From: Sphaerochaetaceae bacterium
GTDB taxonomy: Bacteria; Spirochaetota; Spirochaetia; Sphaerochaetales; Sphaerochaetaceae
NCBI GenBank assembly: GCA_028532915.1
Contig: JAQQAI010000070.1
Coordinates: forward strand, 1 to 64,000
Direction: 5' to 3'
DNA length: 64,000 bases
This document shows positions 49,428 through 58,256 of the stretch, piece by piece; position 1 is the stretch's first letter; every line of letters starts with the position of its first letter. The notes below the pieces were generated by a model. The model was not told where the DNA came from, did no database searches, and worked only from the letters and a program-made list of their open reading frames with translations. A program made the translations under genes and the position numbers.

Positions 49428-50440
49428 TCACTTACAAGTTCAATGATGATATCGCTCGTGTATTCTCCTGGGAATAAGTAATTGCTGGTGTAATTAAGAT
49501 CAGAGACGGCAATCTCGATGAAATCCTGCCAGTATCCTGAAGTTCCCAATCCGGGAACGTCGACACTGAAAGATCCTGCTGAAGGTAATGTTCTGCCGGG
49601 CACATATACTTTGTATTTCAGTATTGAGCTGTTGCTCTCATGAGTGAATTCAAAATCACCGAAATCAGGATCGATCTTCGGGCTGATCTTCAATGAATAG
49701 TAGCTGGACGGATCATCATCATTGCTCGTGAATGTGACCGATCCCACGACCAGTGTGCCTCCGGAATTATGGAGTCCTTCTACATCAATATTCTCGGCGC
49801 TGGAGTAGGGGACGACCTGCAGGTCGGTGACTACCGGTTCGGGTACTTCTCCCTGTTCAATGTAGTACATCTGAATGAAGAACATATATTCATCGATGAG
49901 CACCTGATTCTCTGTTCCGTATTCGGCGAATATCTGGACGTTCAATGTCGTTTCGTAGGTACCTTCCCACCCGTAGCGGTATTTGTTGCGAGGAGTGATG
50001 CTCATCCTTATCTGACCGTCGTTGATGGAAGAGATCCCTAGATTTGTTTCGATCTGTTTGGGGCTGGTATTCATACTGTTGCTGCCGCCGACGGTTATCG
50101 TGTATTTTACGTCGAAATACAATGACGGATCTTCAACATTTCTGAGGGTGGGAGAACTTTCATTGGCAGTGAACACCCAGGTGAGTTCCTGGTGGGCGCT
50201 GTCCCACAGATTCTGAAGCTCGCTCCAAGTATACTGATTCGTAAGATCATCGTTCCTCTTGATTTGAAGATATCCGAGATAAATGCTGTTTAATTCCCAT
50301 TGAAAGTTTTTTGTGTTGTTCATCGTAGAACTGTTCTGGTTGAACTGTGTGGTATACCATGAAGGATCAACCTGTGCGAAGACAGATAACGATGCGATTA
50401 TCAGGATGGCGACTGCAATAACAGTGACTTTTCTTTTCAT
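49424..50440 (-). CDS. Secreted beta-rich protein of unknown function
   Basis: A 338-residue exported protein with a signal peptide (residues 1-23, ending 'SLSVFAQ'). The mature part is asparagine- and serine-rich, then turns into Ig-like beta-strands ('LVVGSVTFTSNDDDPSSYYS', 'FSVDVPGLGTSGYWQDFIEI'). The last strand 'FPGEYTSDIIIELVSD' recalls the donor-strand ends of fimbrial or surface adhesins, but I cannot place it in a family. The start is ATG 50440 after GGAAGAAC; an in-frame start at 50461 adds a non-signal leader. It is 68 nt downstream of the RND gene on the same strand, perhaps in its operon. Confidence 0.62.
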   Translation of the reverse strand: MKRKVTVIAVAILIIASLSVFAQVDPSWYTTQFNQNSSTMNNTKNFQWELNSIYLGYLQIKRNDDLTNQYTWSELQNLWDSAHQELTWVFTANESSPTLRNVEDPSLYFDVKYTITVGGSNSMNTSPKQIETNLGISSINDGQIRMSITPRNKYRYGWEGTYETTLNVQIFAEYGTENQVLIDEYMFFIQMYYIEQGEVPEPVVTDLQVVPYSSAENIDVEGLHNSGGTLVVGSVTFTSNDDDPSSYYSLKISPKIDPDFGDFEFTHESNSSILKYKVYVPGRTLPSAGSFSVDVPGLGTSGYWQDFIEIAVSDLNYTSNYLFPGEYTSDIIIELVSD

Positions 50441-50508
50441 ATGAATAGTTCTTCCTTGCAATCAAGTCTAATAAAACAAATGAAATAAGGCAAGAAGCAT
50501 ACTCGGTA

Positions 50509-52827
50509 TTATTTCTTCCCGGGAAGCAGTTTCCAATGAAGCGTCTCTGTCACCAGAATCACAGGAGGCAGGATGAACAGTGTGGCAAGCATCGTATTGA
50601 GAAGCGAAATGGAAACGAGGATCCCGAAATAGCGGATCGGAGTGTAGGAGCCGAAACTCAGCATCGATATTCCCAGAACGATCGCTGCCGTCGTAAGGAG
50701 AATCGGTCGACTCGTCTCATGAATCGTCTCTCTCAGGCGGAGGCGCACATTGTGATACTTGTTGATGACTACTTTGTTCTTGTATCTGATGAGAAAGTGG
50801 ATGGCGTCATCGATACCGACACCGATGGTAACACTGCTGAAACCGATGGTGATGATATCGAACGGGATACCGGTGAAGAACATGAAGATATAATTAACCA
50901 TGATTCCGACAACGATCGGGATTATGCTGTAGATACCGAACTTGAAAGACCTGAAAGAGATCGTTGACAGAAGGAAGACCAAAACGAATGAGATAAGAGT
51001 CGCTTTGTTCTGATCACTTGTGATAGTGTCGCTGAACAGTATCGCATCGGTGCCGTCTCCCCATGCATGAGGTTCAGCTCCCTGAGGCAGAAGATCAAGA
51101 TTCTCTTCGATGAGTTCCTGAATACGGACCGCGCTGGCGACTGTCTGGAAATCCTGATCCTGAGCATCCCATACTTTGAGAATGATCGTCATCTCGGTGG
51201 CATCATCATTGATGAGCATCCTTATCTGATCACTAGCCTGGTCATCCTGTGTGAGCAGCCTCATGAATCTCGACAGCAGATTGATCAGCCCCTTGGACTG
51301 AGGGATCTCGGATTTGCCGGAATAGACTTTGTTCATGAACGACACATACTCGGAATAGCTGAGAATATGGGATACATCGTCGGAGCTGTCAAGCAGAGTC
51401 TGCTCGAAGATGTGGATCTGTTCGAGTACCTCGGGGTCAAGAAAGTAGTTCTCTTCTCCCTCGGGCGCCGTCAGTGTCACATAATGGTTATGAACACCCT
51501 GGAATTCTTTGACGATCCTCATCGAATCGACGATGAGAGGTTCTTTTCGGGGGAAGTAGGTCATGTAGTTTGTCTGCAGTCCGACATGATCTTTCGTGAG
51601 AAAGAAGCCCAGAACGATCAATACACTCAGTGCGATAAAGGTTCTCCACCGTTTCATGACAATACGTGAACTGCTTCTGCTGATATGGGCGATGATCCCC
51701 TGTGTGTACTGCATCATATGCTGCTTTCTCGGAGCGATCGTGATAGTCAGGACCGCCGGAAGATAGGTAACAGAGAGAAGTGCACAGAAAGTGATACCTA
51801 TTGAAACAGAGACTCCGAACTGCTTGAAGGCATCAGTGCGGGCGCTGAGAAGACTGAGAAAGCCTATGATATCGGTGATACATGCGAGGATGATGGTTCT
51901 GCCGATCTTCGAGACGGCTTTATAGATATAATTTTCATTGCCCTCATGGTAACTTTGGAAATATTCGGTAAGGACGTGAATACTGTAGGATGAGCCGATC
52001 GTGAGAACAAGAACCGGGGTGACGATGTTCACGACCGTCAGTTTGAAACCGAGAAGAGCCATCGCCCCGAAGGTCCACACTATTCCGATGACCGAGAGAG
52101 TGAAGGGGATGACCGATGCCCTCTTGGCTTTGAACGACAGGTAGTAAACGGCCAGAATGACGAGGAAACTCAAAGAAAGTAGAGTAATCAGATCCTTTGA
52201 CAGGTAGCCCATGATCCGCTTTGAAGTCGGAAGGTCTCCTGAAACAGAAACTGTCGCCGACTGTTCGACATCAAAGAAGATCGCCGAGAAATCATCGAGC
52301 ATTTCCAGATCGTCAGGATCGGCCTGGAACTGGAAGATGAACGATGTGTAGGTCTTTGAGACAAGAAGTCCCTTCACGATATCATCATTTCTCACTTTCT
52401 GTTCAAAACTGTCCACGGTCTGTTCATCCCAGACTATCTCGCCGCTGTTTGCAAGCATCGGAACGCTGACAAGTCTTGTTCCCCGTTTCTCGATGGTCGT
52501 GAAATCGAAGATAGAAGTTACCGACCCTACACTCGGATGGTCCTTCATCTCTTCGACGGCCGTGTACAACGAACTCAAGAAGTCGGGGTCGAACAGATCG
52601 TCTGTGGTCACCATCACGGTGAACTGGGAACTGAATCTGGTGTTCTCGGAACTCGTGATGTCATACTTGCCTCCCGAAGGGGGGATCATATCACTGTAAT
52701 TTGCACTGAATTCGAGCTTCAGAATCGCTAATGCCCCGAATAATAATGTTATCAGGACCACCAGAGCTACCGTCAGGCGGGGTGAAGATTGAACTTTCTT
52801 GATAAGCTTGTCGATTGATGAATACAT
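50509..52827 (-). CDS. RND/MMPL-family exporter, second copy
   Basis: A 772-residue inner-membrane protein with the same two-bundle layout as the protein at 16173-18644: helix near residue 25 ('LVVLITLLFGALAIL'), periplasmic loop to about 205, six helices with 'LVLTIGSSYSIHVLTEYF' near 275, helix near 395, a second loop and a second bundle with 'GVGIDDAIHFLIRYKN' near 685. The G-x-D-D motif in bundle two replaces G-x-D-Y of the other copy. It probably exports a lipophilic compound. No LolA-like or barrel gene is adjacent; the secreted 49424 gene follows. An AATAGGAGTATC site precedes the ATG. Confidence 0.9.
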   Translation of the reverse strand: MYSSIDKLIKKVQSSPRLTVALVVLITLLFGALAILKLEFSANYSDMIPPSGGKYDITSSENTRFSSQFTVMVTTDDLFDPDFLSSLYTAVEEMKDHPSVGSVTSIFDFTTIEKRGTRLVSVPMLANSGEIVWDEQTVDSFEQKVRNDDIVKGLLVSKTYTSFIFQFQADPDDLEMLDDFSAIFFDVEQSATVSVSGDLPTSKRIMGYLSKDLITLLSLSFLVILAVYYLSFKAKRASVIPFTLSVIGIVWTFGAMALLGFKLTVVNIVTPVLVLTIGSSYSIHVLTEYFQSYHEGNENYIYKAVSKIGRTIILACITDIIGFLSLLSARTDAFKQFGVSVSIGITFCALLSVTYLPAVLTITIAPRKQHMMQYTQGIIAHISRSSSRIVMKRWRTFIALSVLIVLGFFLTKDHVGLQTNYMTYFPRKEPLIVDSMRIVKEFQGVHNHYVTLTAPEGEENYFLDPEVLEQIHIFEQTLLDSSDDVSHILSYSEYVSFMNKVYSGKSEIPQSKGLINLLSRFMRLLTQDDQASDQIRMLINDDATEMTIILKVWDAQDQDFQTVASAVRIQELIEENLDLLPQGAEPHAWGDGTDAILFSDTITSDQNKATLISFVLVFLLSTISFRSFKFGIYSIIPIVVGIMVNYIFMFFTGIPFDIITIGFSSVTIGVGIDDAIHFLIRYKNKVVINKYHNVRLRLRETIHETSRPILLTTAAIVLGISMLSFGSYTPIRYFGILVSISLLNTMLATLFILPPVILVTETLHWKLLPGKK

Positions 52828-52916
52828 GATACTCCTATTCTAGACAATTCACTGACAGGTAAGCAAGCATAATGTTTCCATTATTCTACCCTGGAATGCT
52901 TTCGTTCTACTATATA

Positions 52917-52936
52917 CTTCAGATAAGCATCTGAAG
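52917..52936. repeat. Palindrome upstream of the second RND gene
   Basis: CTTCAGAT (52917-52924) and ATCTGAAG (52929-52936) form a perfect 8-bp inverted repeat with a 4-nt centre, about 90 nt before the RND start codon on the minus strand and 8 nt beyond the deaD terminator. It may be an operator for the RND gene. Confidence 0.45.
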
Positions 52937-52943
52937 CATCATG

Positions 52944-52975
52944 AAAAAGGTTTATTCAACTGTATGAATAAACCT
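52944..52975 (-). terminator. Rho-independent terminator after the DEAD-box helicase gene
   Basis: On the minus strand AGGTTTATTC (52975-52966) pairs with GAATAAACCT (52957-52948) around an 8-nt loop and is followed by TTTTTC. It lies about 22 nt past the helicase stop. Confidence 0.85.
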
Positions 52976-52996
52976 GTTCGATGAAAATTGGTGACA

Positions 52997-54787
52997 TTAT
53001 CTGCTGTTTTTCTTGGACCTCTTTCCCTTCTTGAAATCGGGTTTTCCCGACCTGCGTCTCGAGTCCTCCCGTCTATTGCGGAAAGAATCGTGTCCGTCCC
53101 CTTTGAACTTTGCCAGATGTCTGCCGTTGGGGTTGTCGGGTTTTGCCCGTGTGATCACAGGTTTTCCGTCATTTTTCAGATCTGAGAAGGTCGATAGAAT
53201 GATCTTCGCAGCATCTGAATCAGCTGTCACGAATGAGAAATCCTGCATGATCTTCACATCGTTGAGCTGAGCATCACTGACGCGGGTATGTTCTTTGATG
53301 AAATCGACAAGGACCCGTTTGGTCATTCCATGTTTGAAACCACGGGCGATAAACAGCCGTGTTTCTCTGTCGGATTCACCTTTTCTCCGTGACCAGTTGT
53401 CTTTGCTCGCATACCGGTCATCATCATATCTGGAATTCTTCTGTCGCTGAGGCTTATCCTCTATCGCATTGATCTTCCTGTACTCGCTGACTTGAAGCTG
53501 ACTTCCGTAGTGTTTTTCCAGCAATGTCGTGACGATAGTCCCGGGGTCTGTGATCTCAAGCAGGTCCTGGGCCATCTCGGTATATTCTTTCTGGTGTTTC
53601 GAATCGACTGAAGATATGATGGAATCAAGGATCCTCTCTCTTTTGATTGCGACGATCGCTCTGGCATCTGGCACGATCTCTTTTTCTATCTCGGAGCCTA
53701 CCGAACGTTTGATGAAAGTGAATCTTCTTGTCTCGGAAGGGGTTACGAAGGTGATAGCGCTGCCGCTTTTTCCTGCACGGCCGGTTCTGCCGATTCTGTG
53801 AACATATGTCTCCGGATTCTGCGGAATCGTATAGTTGATCACATGAGTAAGATCCTGCACATCGATTCCCCGTGCTGCGACATCGGTGGCAACCAGAATG
53901 GATACTCTTCTTTCCCGAAACTTGTGAAGGATGATCTCCCGCTGTTTCTGTGCGAGATCTCCATGTATCGCTTCAGAGTTGTACCCTCTGTCTATCAGCA
54001 TTCTGCTCACTTCATCGCTCTGCATCTTCGTTCTGCAGAATACAAGACCGTAAAAATCGGGAGCGATATCGATAAGGCGGCACAGAAGTTCGATTTTATC
54101 TTTTTCTCTCACCTGATAATAATGCTGATCGGTGAGATTTGCTGTCTGATCTTTGCTTTCGATCTTCACCAGCGAATAATCTTTCATGAACTGTTTGGCC
54201 AGTGAGAGGATCTGTTTGGGCATTGTCGCACTGAACAGAAGCATTCTCTTCTCTTCGGGTGATTGTGACAGGATCGATTCGATGTCTTCGATAAATCCCA
54301 TATTCAGCATTTCGTCGGCCTCATCAAGAACAGCAAACTGGAGATGTGAGAGATCGAGAGTCCCCCGTCTGATATGATCGAGAACTCTTCCCGGAGTTCC
54401 CACTACCACATTGACTCCTTTGCGGAGTCTGCGTACCTGAAGGTCCATCGAAGAGCCGCCGTAAACTGGAAGAATGTTGAGCTCTCTTTCTCCCTTCATC
54501 GATTCGATCTCGGCTGCGACCTGCACAGCCAGCTCCCTTGTAGGACTCAGAATCAATGCCTGTACGTGTTTTGAGCTGGTGTCGACGATTTCCAGGATAG
54601 GAAGGCCGAAGGCAGCGGTTTTACCTGTTCCGGTTTGAGCTTGACCTACGACATCACACTGTTGTTTCAACAGAAGCGGGATACAGGCAGCCTGTATCTC
54701 GGTAGGTTCTTTAAAACCCTTTTTTTCAAGGGCATCCAATGTGCTCCGGGTCAACCCGAGAGCTGCGAAATTCTCCAATTGTTGCAT
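52997..54787 (-). CDS. deaD: DEAD-box ATP-dependent RNA helicase
   Basis: A 596-residue RNA helicase with all core motifs: Q motif ('FAALGLTRSTLDALEKKGF', start), I 'AQTGTGKTAAFGLP' near residue 55, Ia 'PTRELA', Ib 'TPGRVLDHI', II 'DEAD' near 155, III 'SAT' near 185, then 'HGDLAQKQRE', V 'VATDVAARGIDV' near 300 and VI 'HRIGRTGRAGKSG' near 328. A C-terminal DbpA-like RNA-binding fold (about 480-555, 'RLFIARGFKHGMTKRVLVDF') and a basic Arg/Lys-rich tail follow. Such proteins unwind rRNA or mRNA in ribosome assembly and cold adaptation. DeaD/CshA type fits best. Monocistronic with its own terminator, divergent from nrdD. Confidence 0.94.
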   Translation of the reverse strand: MQQLENFAALGLTRSTLDALEKKGFKEPTEIQAACIPLLLKQQCDVVGQAQTGTGKTAAFGLPILEIVDTSSKHVQALILSPTRELAVQVAAEIESMKGERELNILPVYGGSSMDLQVRRLRKGVNVVVGTPGRVLDHIRRGTLDLSHLQFAVLDEADEMLNMGFIEDIESILSQSPEEKRMLLFSATMPKQILSLAKQFMKDYSLVKIESKDQTANLTDQHYYQVREKDKIELLCRLIDIAPDFYGLVFCRTKMQSDEVSRMLIDRGYNSEAIHGDLAQKQREIILHKFRERRVSILVATDVAARGIDVQDLTHVINYTIPQNPETYVHRIGRTGRAGKSGSAITFVTPSETRRFTFIKRSVGSEIEKEIVPDARAIVAIKRERILDSIISSVDSKHQKEYTEMAQDLLEITDPGTIVTTLLEKHYGSQLQVSEYRKINAIEDKPQRQKNSRYDDDRYASKDNWSRRKGESDRETRLFIARGFKHGMTKRVLVDFIKEHTRVSDAQLNDVKIMQDFSFVTADSDAAKIILSTFSDLKNDGKPVITRAKPDNPNGRHLAKFKGDGHDSFRNRREDSRRRSGKPDFKKGKRSKKNSR

Positions 54788-54916
54788 GAGACTCCTAATA
54801 CTATATGTTGTGCTGATAAGGATATGAATAAAGGCACTGTTTCACTGTATACAAATGTCGAGACTTATGCAATATGAGCAACACTGTGGATAAAGATGAT
54901 ACTTTTAAAATACTGA

Positions 54917-54945
54917 TTGACATGGGATCAGTGAGAAGCTACTAT
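54917..54945 (+). promoter_or_regulatory. Promoter of the cobalamin riboswitch-nrdDG transcript
   Basis: Consensus TTGACA (54917-54922) and TACTAT (54940-54945) are 17 nt apart. Transcription would start near 54952, about 35 nt before the aptamer. Confidence 0.75.
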
Positions 54946-54985
54946 TTATAGCGTACTGTTAGTACATAAACACTATATATTGTGT

Positions 54986-55126
54986 GTATAGGATCAGGGA
55001 AGTCGGGTGTGAAGCCCGCGCGGTCCCGCCGCTGTGAAGGTTAGGGTGCACAGATGAACCACTGGAAATGATTTTCCGGGAAGGACTGTGAACCTGTTGA
55101 GCCGAAGCCAGAATACCTCCCTATAC
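54986..55126 (+). ncRNA. Cobalamin (adenosylcobalamin) riboswitch
   Basis: The closing helix is GTATAGG (54986-54992) with CCTATAC (55120-55126). Inside are 'GTCGGGTGTGAAGCCCGCGC', 'GGTCCCGCCGCTGTGA' and the B12 box 'AAGCCAGAATACCTCC' (near 55105-55120), all typical of the cobalamin aptamer. It lies in the leader of nrdD. Downstream, CACGGAG (55138-55144) can pair with CTCCGTG (55199-55205) and GTGGAC (55157-55162) with GTCCAC (55205-55210). The two helices cross and the second ends against the ribosome-binding site AGGAG (55211-55215), which suggests translational control. B12 would be expected to shut off the B12-independent reductase. Confidence 0.93.
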
Positions 55127-55220
55127 GTACACGTTGTCACGGAGTATGGCATGAACGTGGACTTTTCAGGCGAATTGCGTCTGTATTTTCTGGGTGTGCT
55201 CCGTGTCCACAGGAGCTTAC

Positions 55221-57305
55221 ATGATTTCATATGTAACAAAAAGAAATGGAGAAAGGGTTCTCTGCGACCGACAGAGAATCATCGATGCTGTACAGAAAGC
55301 CGCTGATGCCAGCGGAGAGACTCTGGATTCCTGTGCGATTTCACAGCAGGTCCTTCACAGAGCATCTGTGATCGCCGAAAAGTGCGTCTCAGTCGAAACT
55401 CTGCAGGATATCGTGGAGAATGTCCTGATGGAAAAAGGCCACTACACATGTGCGAAAGCCTACATTCTGTACAGGAACAAACGGCAGAACACGCGTGATG
55501 AACAGCTGGTTCTCGACAGGACGAAGGAGTTGTTTTCTTCCTACCTGGAGGATGAGAGCTGGGAAGTGAAGGAGAATGCGAATACCCGCAAATCCATCAA
55601 CGGAATGAACAATTTCATCAGAGAAAGCTTCACCCGTCAGTACTGGCTGGGAGAGATATATCCCGACCAGGTCAGTCGGGCCCATACAGGGGGAGCCATG
55701 CATATCCACGATCTGGGATTCTTCGGACCCTATTGTGCAGGATGGGACCTCAGGCAGCTTCTCACGATGGGCTTCGGCGGAATCAGCGGAAAAGTGAGCA
55801 GCAGACCGGCCAGACACCTCCGCTCCTTTCTCGCCCAGGTCGTCAATTCTACGTTCACCACTCAGGGAGAAAGTGCGGGAGCTCAGGCATGGTCTTCACT
55901 CGATACCTACTGTGCACCTTTCATCCGCTACGATGATCTGAGCGAAAAGGAGGTGAAACAGACACTCCAGGAATTCGTCTTTTCCCTCAACGTTCCCACA
56001 AGAGTGGGCTTTCAGTGCCCCTTTTCCAATGTGACACTTGATCTGACAGTCCCCAACAGACTGAAAGATCAGGGAGTGATCATAGGAGGCGAAATCAGGG
56101 ATGAAACTTACGGAGAGTTTCAGAGGGAGATGGATATGTTCAACAATGCATTTTTCAGCGTCATGATGGAAGGTGACAGCTCCTCGAGAGTCTTCACCTT
56201 CCCGATACCCACTATCAACGTGACAAAAGATTTTCCGTGGGATTCCCCGGTCGTCGATAATCTGATGGAAATGACCGGTAAATACGGAATTCCCTATTTT
56301 TCCAATTATGTGAACAGCGATCTCGACCCCGATGATGCGCTGTCGATGTGCTGCCGCCTGAGACTCGATACAAGCGAGCTAAGAAAACGGGGAGGAGGTC
56401 TATTCGGTTCGAATCCCCTTACCGGTTCGATAGGAGTGGTCACTCTCAACCTTCCCAGGCTTGCCTATGAATCGGAGAATGAGACCGAATTCTTCGACAA
56501 GGTCAGAAAGACCGCAGATCTGGCAAAAACCAGTCTCGAAATAAAGAGGAAGGTGATAGAGAAGGAAACCGAACGGGGGATGTACCCGTTCTCGAGGCGC
56601 TACCTGCAGGACATAAAGGAGAGAGAGGGATCGTACTGGGCAAATCATTTCAGTACCATCGGAATCGTGGGATTGGAGGAGGCCGGTGTGAATCTTCATG
56701 GCACAAAAGGCTCTCTCACCACAGATTACGGACAGGACTTCGGGATAAGAACTCTCAATACTCTGCGTCAGATTGTCCGTGATTTTCAGAAGGAGACTCA
56801 TCACAACTATAACCTTGAAGCTACCCCGGCAGAGGGGACAAGTTACCGGCTCGCCAAAAAGGATACTGAAGAGTACCCCGGTATCTATACTGCAGGCGAA
56901 GAGGTTCCTTACTATACCAATTCGAGCCAGCTTCCCGTCTCCTACACTTCCGATATCTTCGAGACTCTGGAGAAACAGGATGAGCTGCAGTCACTGTATA
57001 CAGGAGGTACCGTTTTACACCTGTATCTCGGCGAGAGGGTCAGTGATATCGAGGTGACCAAATCTCTTATCCGTAAGATATTCACCCGATATAAACTTCC
57101 ATATATCTCGATCACACCGATTTTCAGTACCTGCAGCGAGCACGGTTATATCAGCGGGGAACATCACAGCTGCCCTATCTGCAACAGAGAGTGTGAAGTG
57201 TGGACCCGTGTCGTGGGGTATCTGAGACCTGTGAATGATTTTCACAAAGGAAAGAAAGAAGAACACCGTCAGCGGAAGGTCTACACGATGGAGGCTGTTT
57301 CATGA
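55221..57305 (+). CDS. nrdD: Anaerobic (class III) ribonucleoside-triphosphate reductase
   Basis: A 694-residue glycyl-radical enzyme that reduces ribonucleoside triphosphates to deoxy forms under anaerobiosis. An ATP-cone lies at residues 1-90 ('VTKRNGERVLCDRQRIIDAV'). The catalytic barrel has 'HIHDLGFFGPYCAGWDLRQL' near 165 and 'TLNLPRLAYESE' near 405. The C-terminal zinc site ('CSEHGYISGEHHSCPICNRE' near 640) precedes the glycyl-radical loop 'TRVVGYLRP' near 670. The ATG at 55221 follows AGGAGCTTAC; an open frame begins at 55194 inside the riboswitch platform and is rejected. It is controlled by a cobalamin riboswitch, and its stop overlaps nrdG by 4 nt. Confidence 0.96.
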   Translation: MISYVTKRNGERVLCDRQRIIDAVQKAADASGETLDSCAISQQVLHRASVIAEKCVSVETLQDIVENVLMEKGHYTCAKAYILYRNKRQNTRDEQLVLDRTKELFSSYLEDESWEVKENANTRKSINGMNNFIRESFTRQYWLGEIYPDQVSRAHTGGAMHIHDLGFFGPYCAGWDLRQLLTMGFGGISGKVSSRPARHLRSFLAQVVNSTFTTQGESAGAQAWSSLDTYCAPFIRYDDLSEKEVKQTLQEFVFSLNVPTRVGFQCPFSNVTLDLTVPNRLKDQGVIIGGEIRDETYGEFQREMDMFNNAFFSVMMEGDSSSRVFTFPIPTINVTKDFPWDSPVVDNLMEMTGKYGIPYFSNYVNSDLDPDDALSMCCRLRLDTSELRKRGGGLFGSNPLTGSIGVVTLNLPRLAYESENETEFFDKVRKTADLAKTSLEIKRKVIEKETERGMYPFSRRYLQDIKEREGSYWANHFSTIGIVGLEEAGVNLHGTKGSLTTDYGQDFGIRTLNTLRQIVRDFQKETHHNYNLEATPAEGTSYRLAKKDTEEYPGIYTAGEEVPYYTNSSQLPVSYTSDIFETLEKQDELQSLYTGGTVLHLYLGERVSDIEVTKSLIRKIFTRYKLPYISITPIFSTCSEHGYISGEHHSCPICNRECEVWTRVVGYLRPVNDFHKGKKEEHRQRKVYTMEAVS

Positions 57306-57988
57306 TAGGGGGTATCGTGAAGACTTCTCTGATAGATTTTCAAGGATATCTGAGTGCGGTAATCTTCACCCAGGGGTGCAATTTCAACTGTTTCTACTGT
57401 CATAACAGAGAACTGATATCTTCGAAAGAAGGAGGACTTCCTGTCACGGAGGTCCTCTCTCTCCTGGATGAAAGGAAGGATTTCCTTGACGCTGTCGTCG
57501 TAAGCGGAGGCGAACCCACACTTCACAGCGGATTGGGCACACTTCTTTCTTCAATAAAGTCGCTCGGTCTGAAGTGCAAACTTGATACCAACGGCTCTAA
57601 TCCAGATAAGGTCGAATATCTCATAAAGAGAAGTCTTGTTGATTATGTCGCTGTCGATATCAAGGGAAGTCGCTCTCGATATGCACAATTCGCGGGAAAA
57701 GAACATCAGGCCGACAAGGTGTATCAGACCCTTTCACATCTGATTGAAACGTCTACACCTCATGAGGTGAGAACTACGATGGCTCCTACAATGGGCATCG
57801 ATGATCTGATCGAGATCGCAGAAGAACTTCCTCCTTCCACAATTTGGAAACTGCAGCGATATGTGATTCCTGAACTGTTCAGAAAAGAGGATGAGCAGCT
57901 GATTTACGGTGATGTCATCCCGTACGCTGCGGAGGAAGAACTGTTGAATGCTCTGAGAAGAATTCAACCTGCAGTCGCTATTCGCTGA
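57302..57988 (+). CDS. nrdG: Anaerobic ribonucleotide reductase activating enzyme
   Basis: A 228-residue radical SAM activase. The iron-sulfur motif C-x3-C-x2-C is in 'FTQGCNFNCFYCHNRELI' near residue 26. 'DAVVVSGGEPTLHSG' near 62 is the SAM-binding glycine region and 'LKCKLDTNGSNPDKVEYLI' near 91 follows. It generates the glycyl radical on NrdD using SAM. It is longer than short NrdG forms (about 155 residues) and of the PflA-like longer type seen in many anaerobes. The ATG overlaps the nrdD stop. A small HTH gene follows 52 nt later. Confidence 0.94.
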   Translation: MIGGIVKTSLIDFQGYLSAVIFTQGCNFNCFYCHNRELISSKEGGLPVTEVLSLLDERKDFLDAVVVSGGEPTLHSGLGTLLSSIKSLGLKCKLDTNGSNPDKVEYLIKRSLVDYVAVDIKGSRSRYAQFAGKEHQADKVYQTLSHLIETSTPHEVRTTMAPTMGIDDLIEIAEELPPSTIWKLQRYVIPELFRKEDEQLIYGDVIPYAAEEELLNALRRIQPAVAIR

Positions 57989-58040
57989 CGAAGCGGAAGG
58001 AACTGATACACGGTAATCCGATATGAGGAGGTTGAAACCT

Positions 58041-58256
58041 ATGTATACTCACGCCAGAACCCTTTCGGTCAACTCATACAGAAGCTGTTTCAAAGAGAAG
58101 CGCAAACACTTGAAGAGATTTTCATATACCGCTGAGCAGGATGTCATCCTCTTTGAATGGTGCAAGGGGAACACGATCGCCTCGATAGCCAGACAGCTGC
58201 AGATCCCGAGCAGTATCGTTTTGAAAAAGATGGACCGGCTCAACGGGTTGTTCTGA
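58041..58256 (+). CDS. Small helix-turn-helix protein downstream of nrdG
   Basis: A 71-residue basic protein. Residues about 27-68 contain a likely helix-turn-helix: 'YTAEQDVILFEWCKGNTIAS' then 'IARQLQIPSSIVLKKMDRL', a SANT/Myb-like or resolvase-like DNA-binding pattern. The ATG at 58041 is preferred because GAGGAGG precedes it with a 9-nt spacer; the ATG at 58023 overlaps that site. It may be a regulator made with nrdDG, or unrelated. Convergent with the DUF2804 gene, whose stop directly adjoins its own. No family recognised. Confidence 0.6.
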   Translation: MYTHARTLSVNSYRSCFKEKRKHLKRFSYTAEQDVILFEWCKGNTIASIARQLQIPSSIVLKKMDRLNGLF

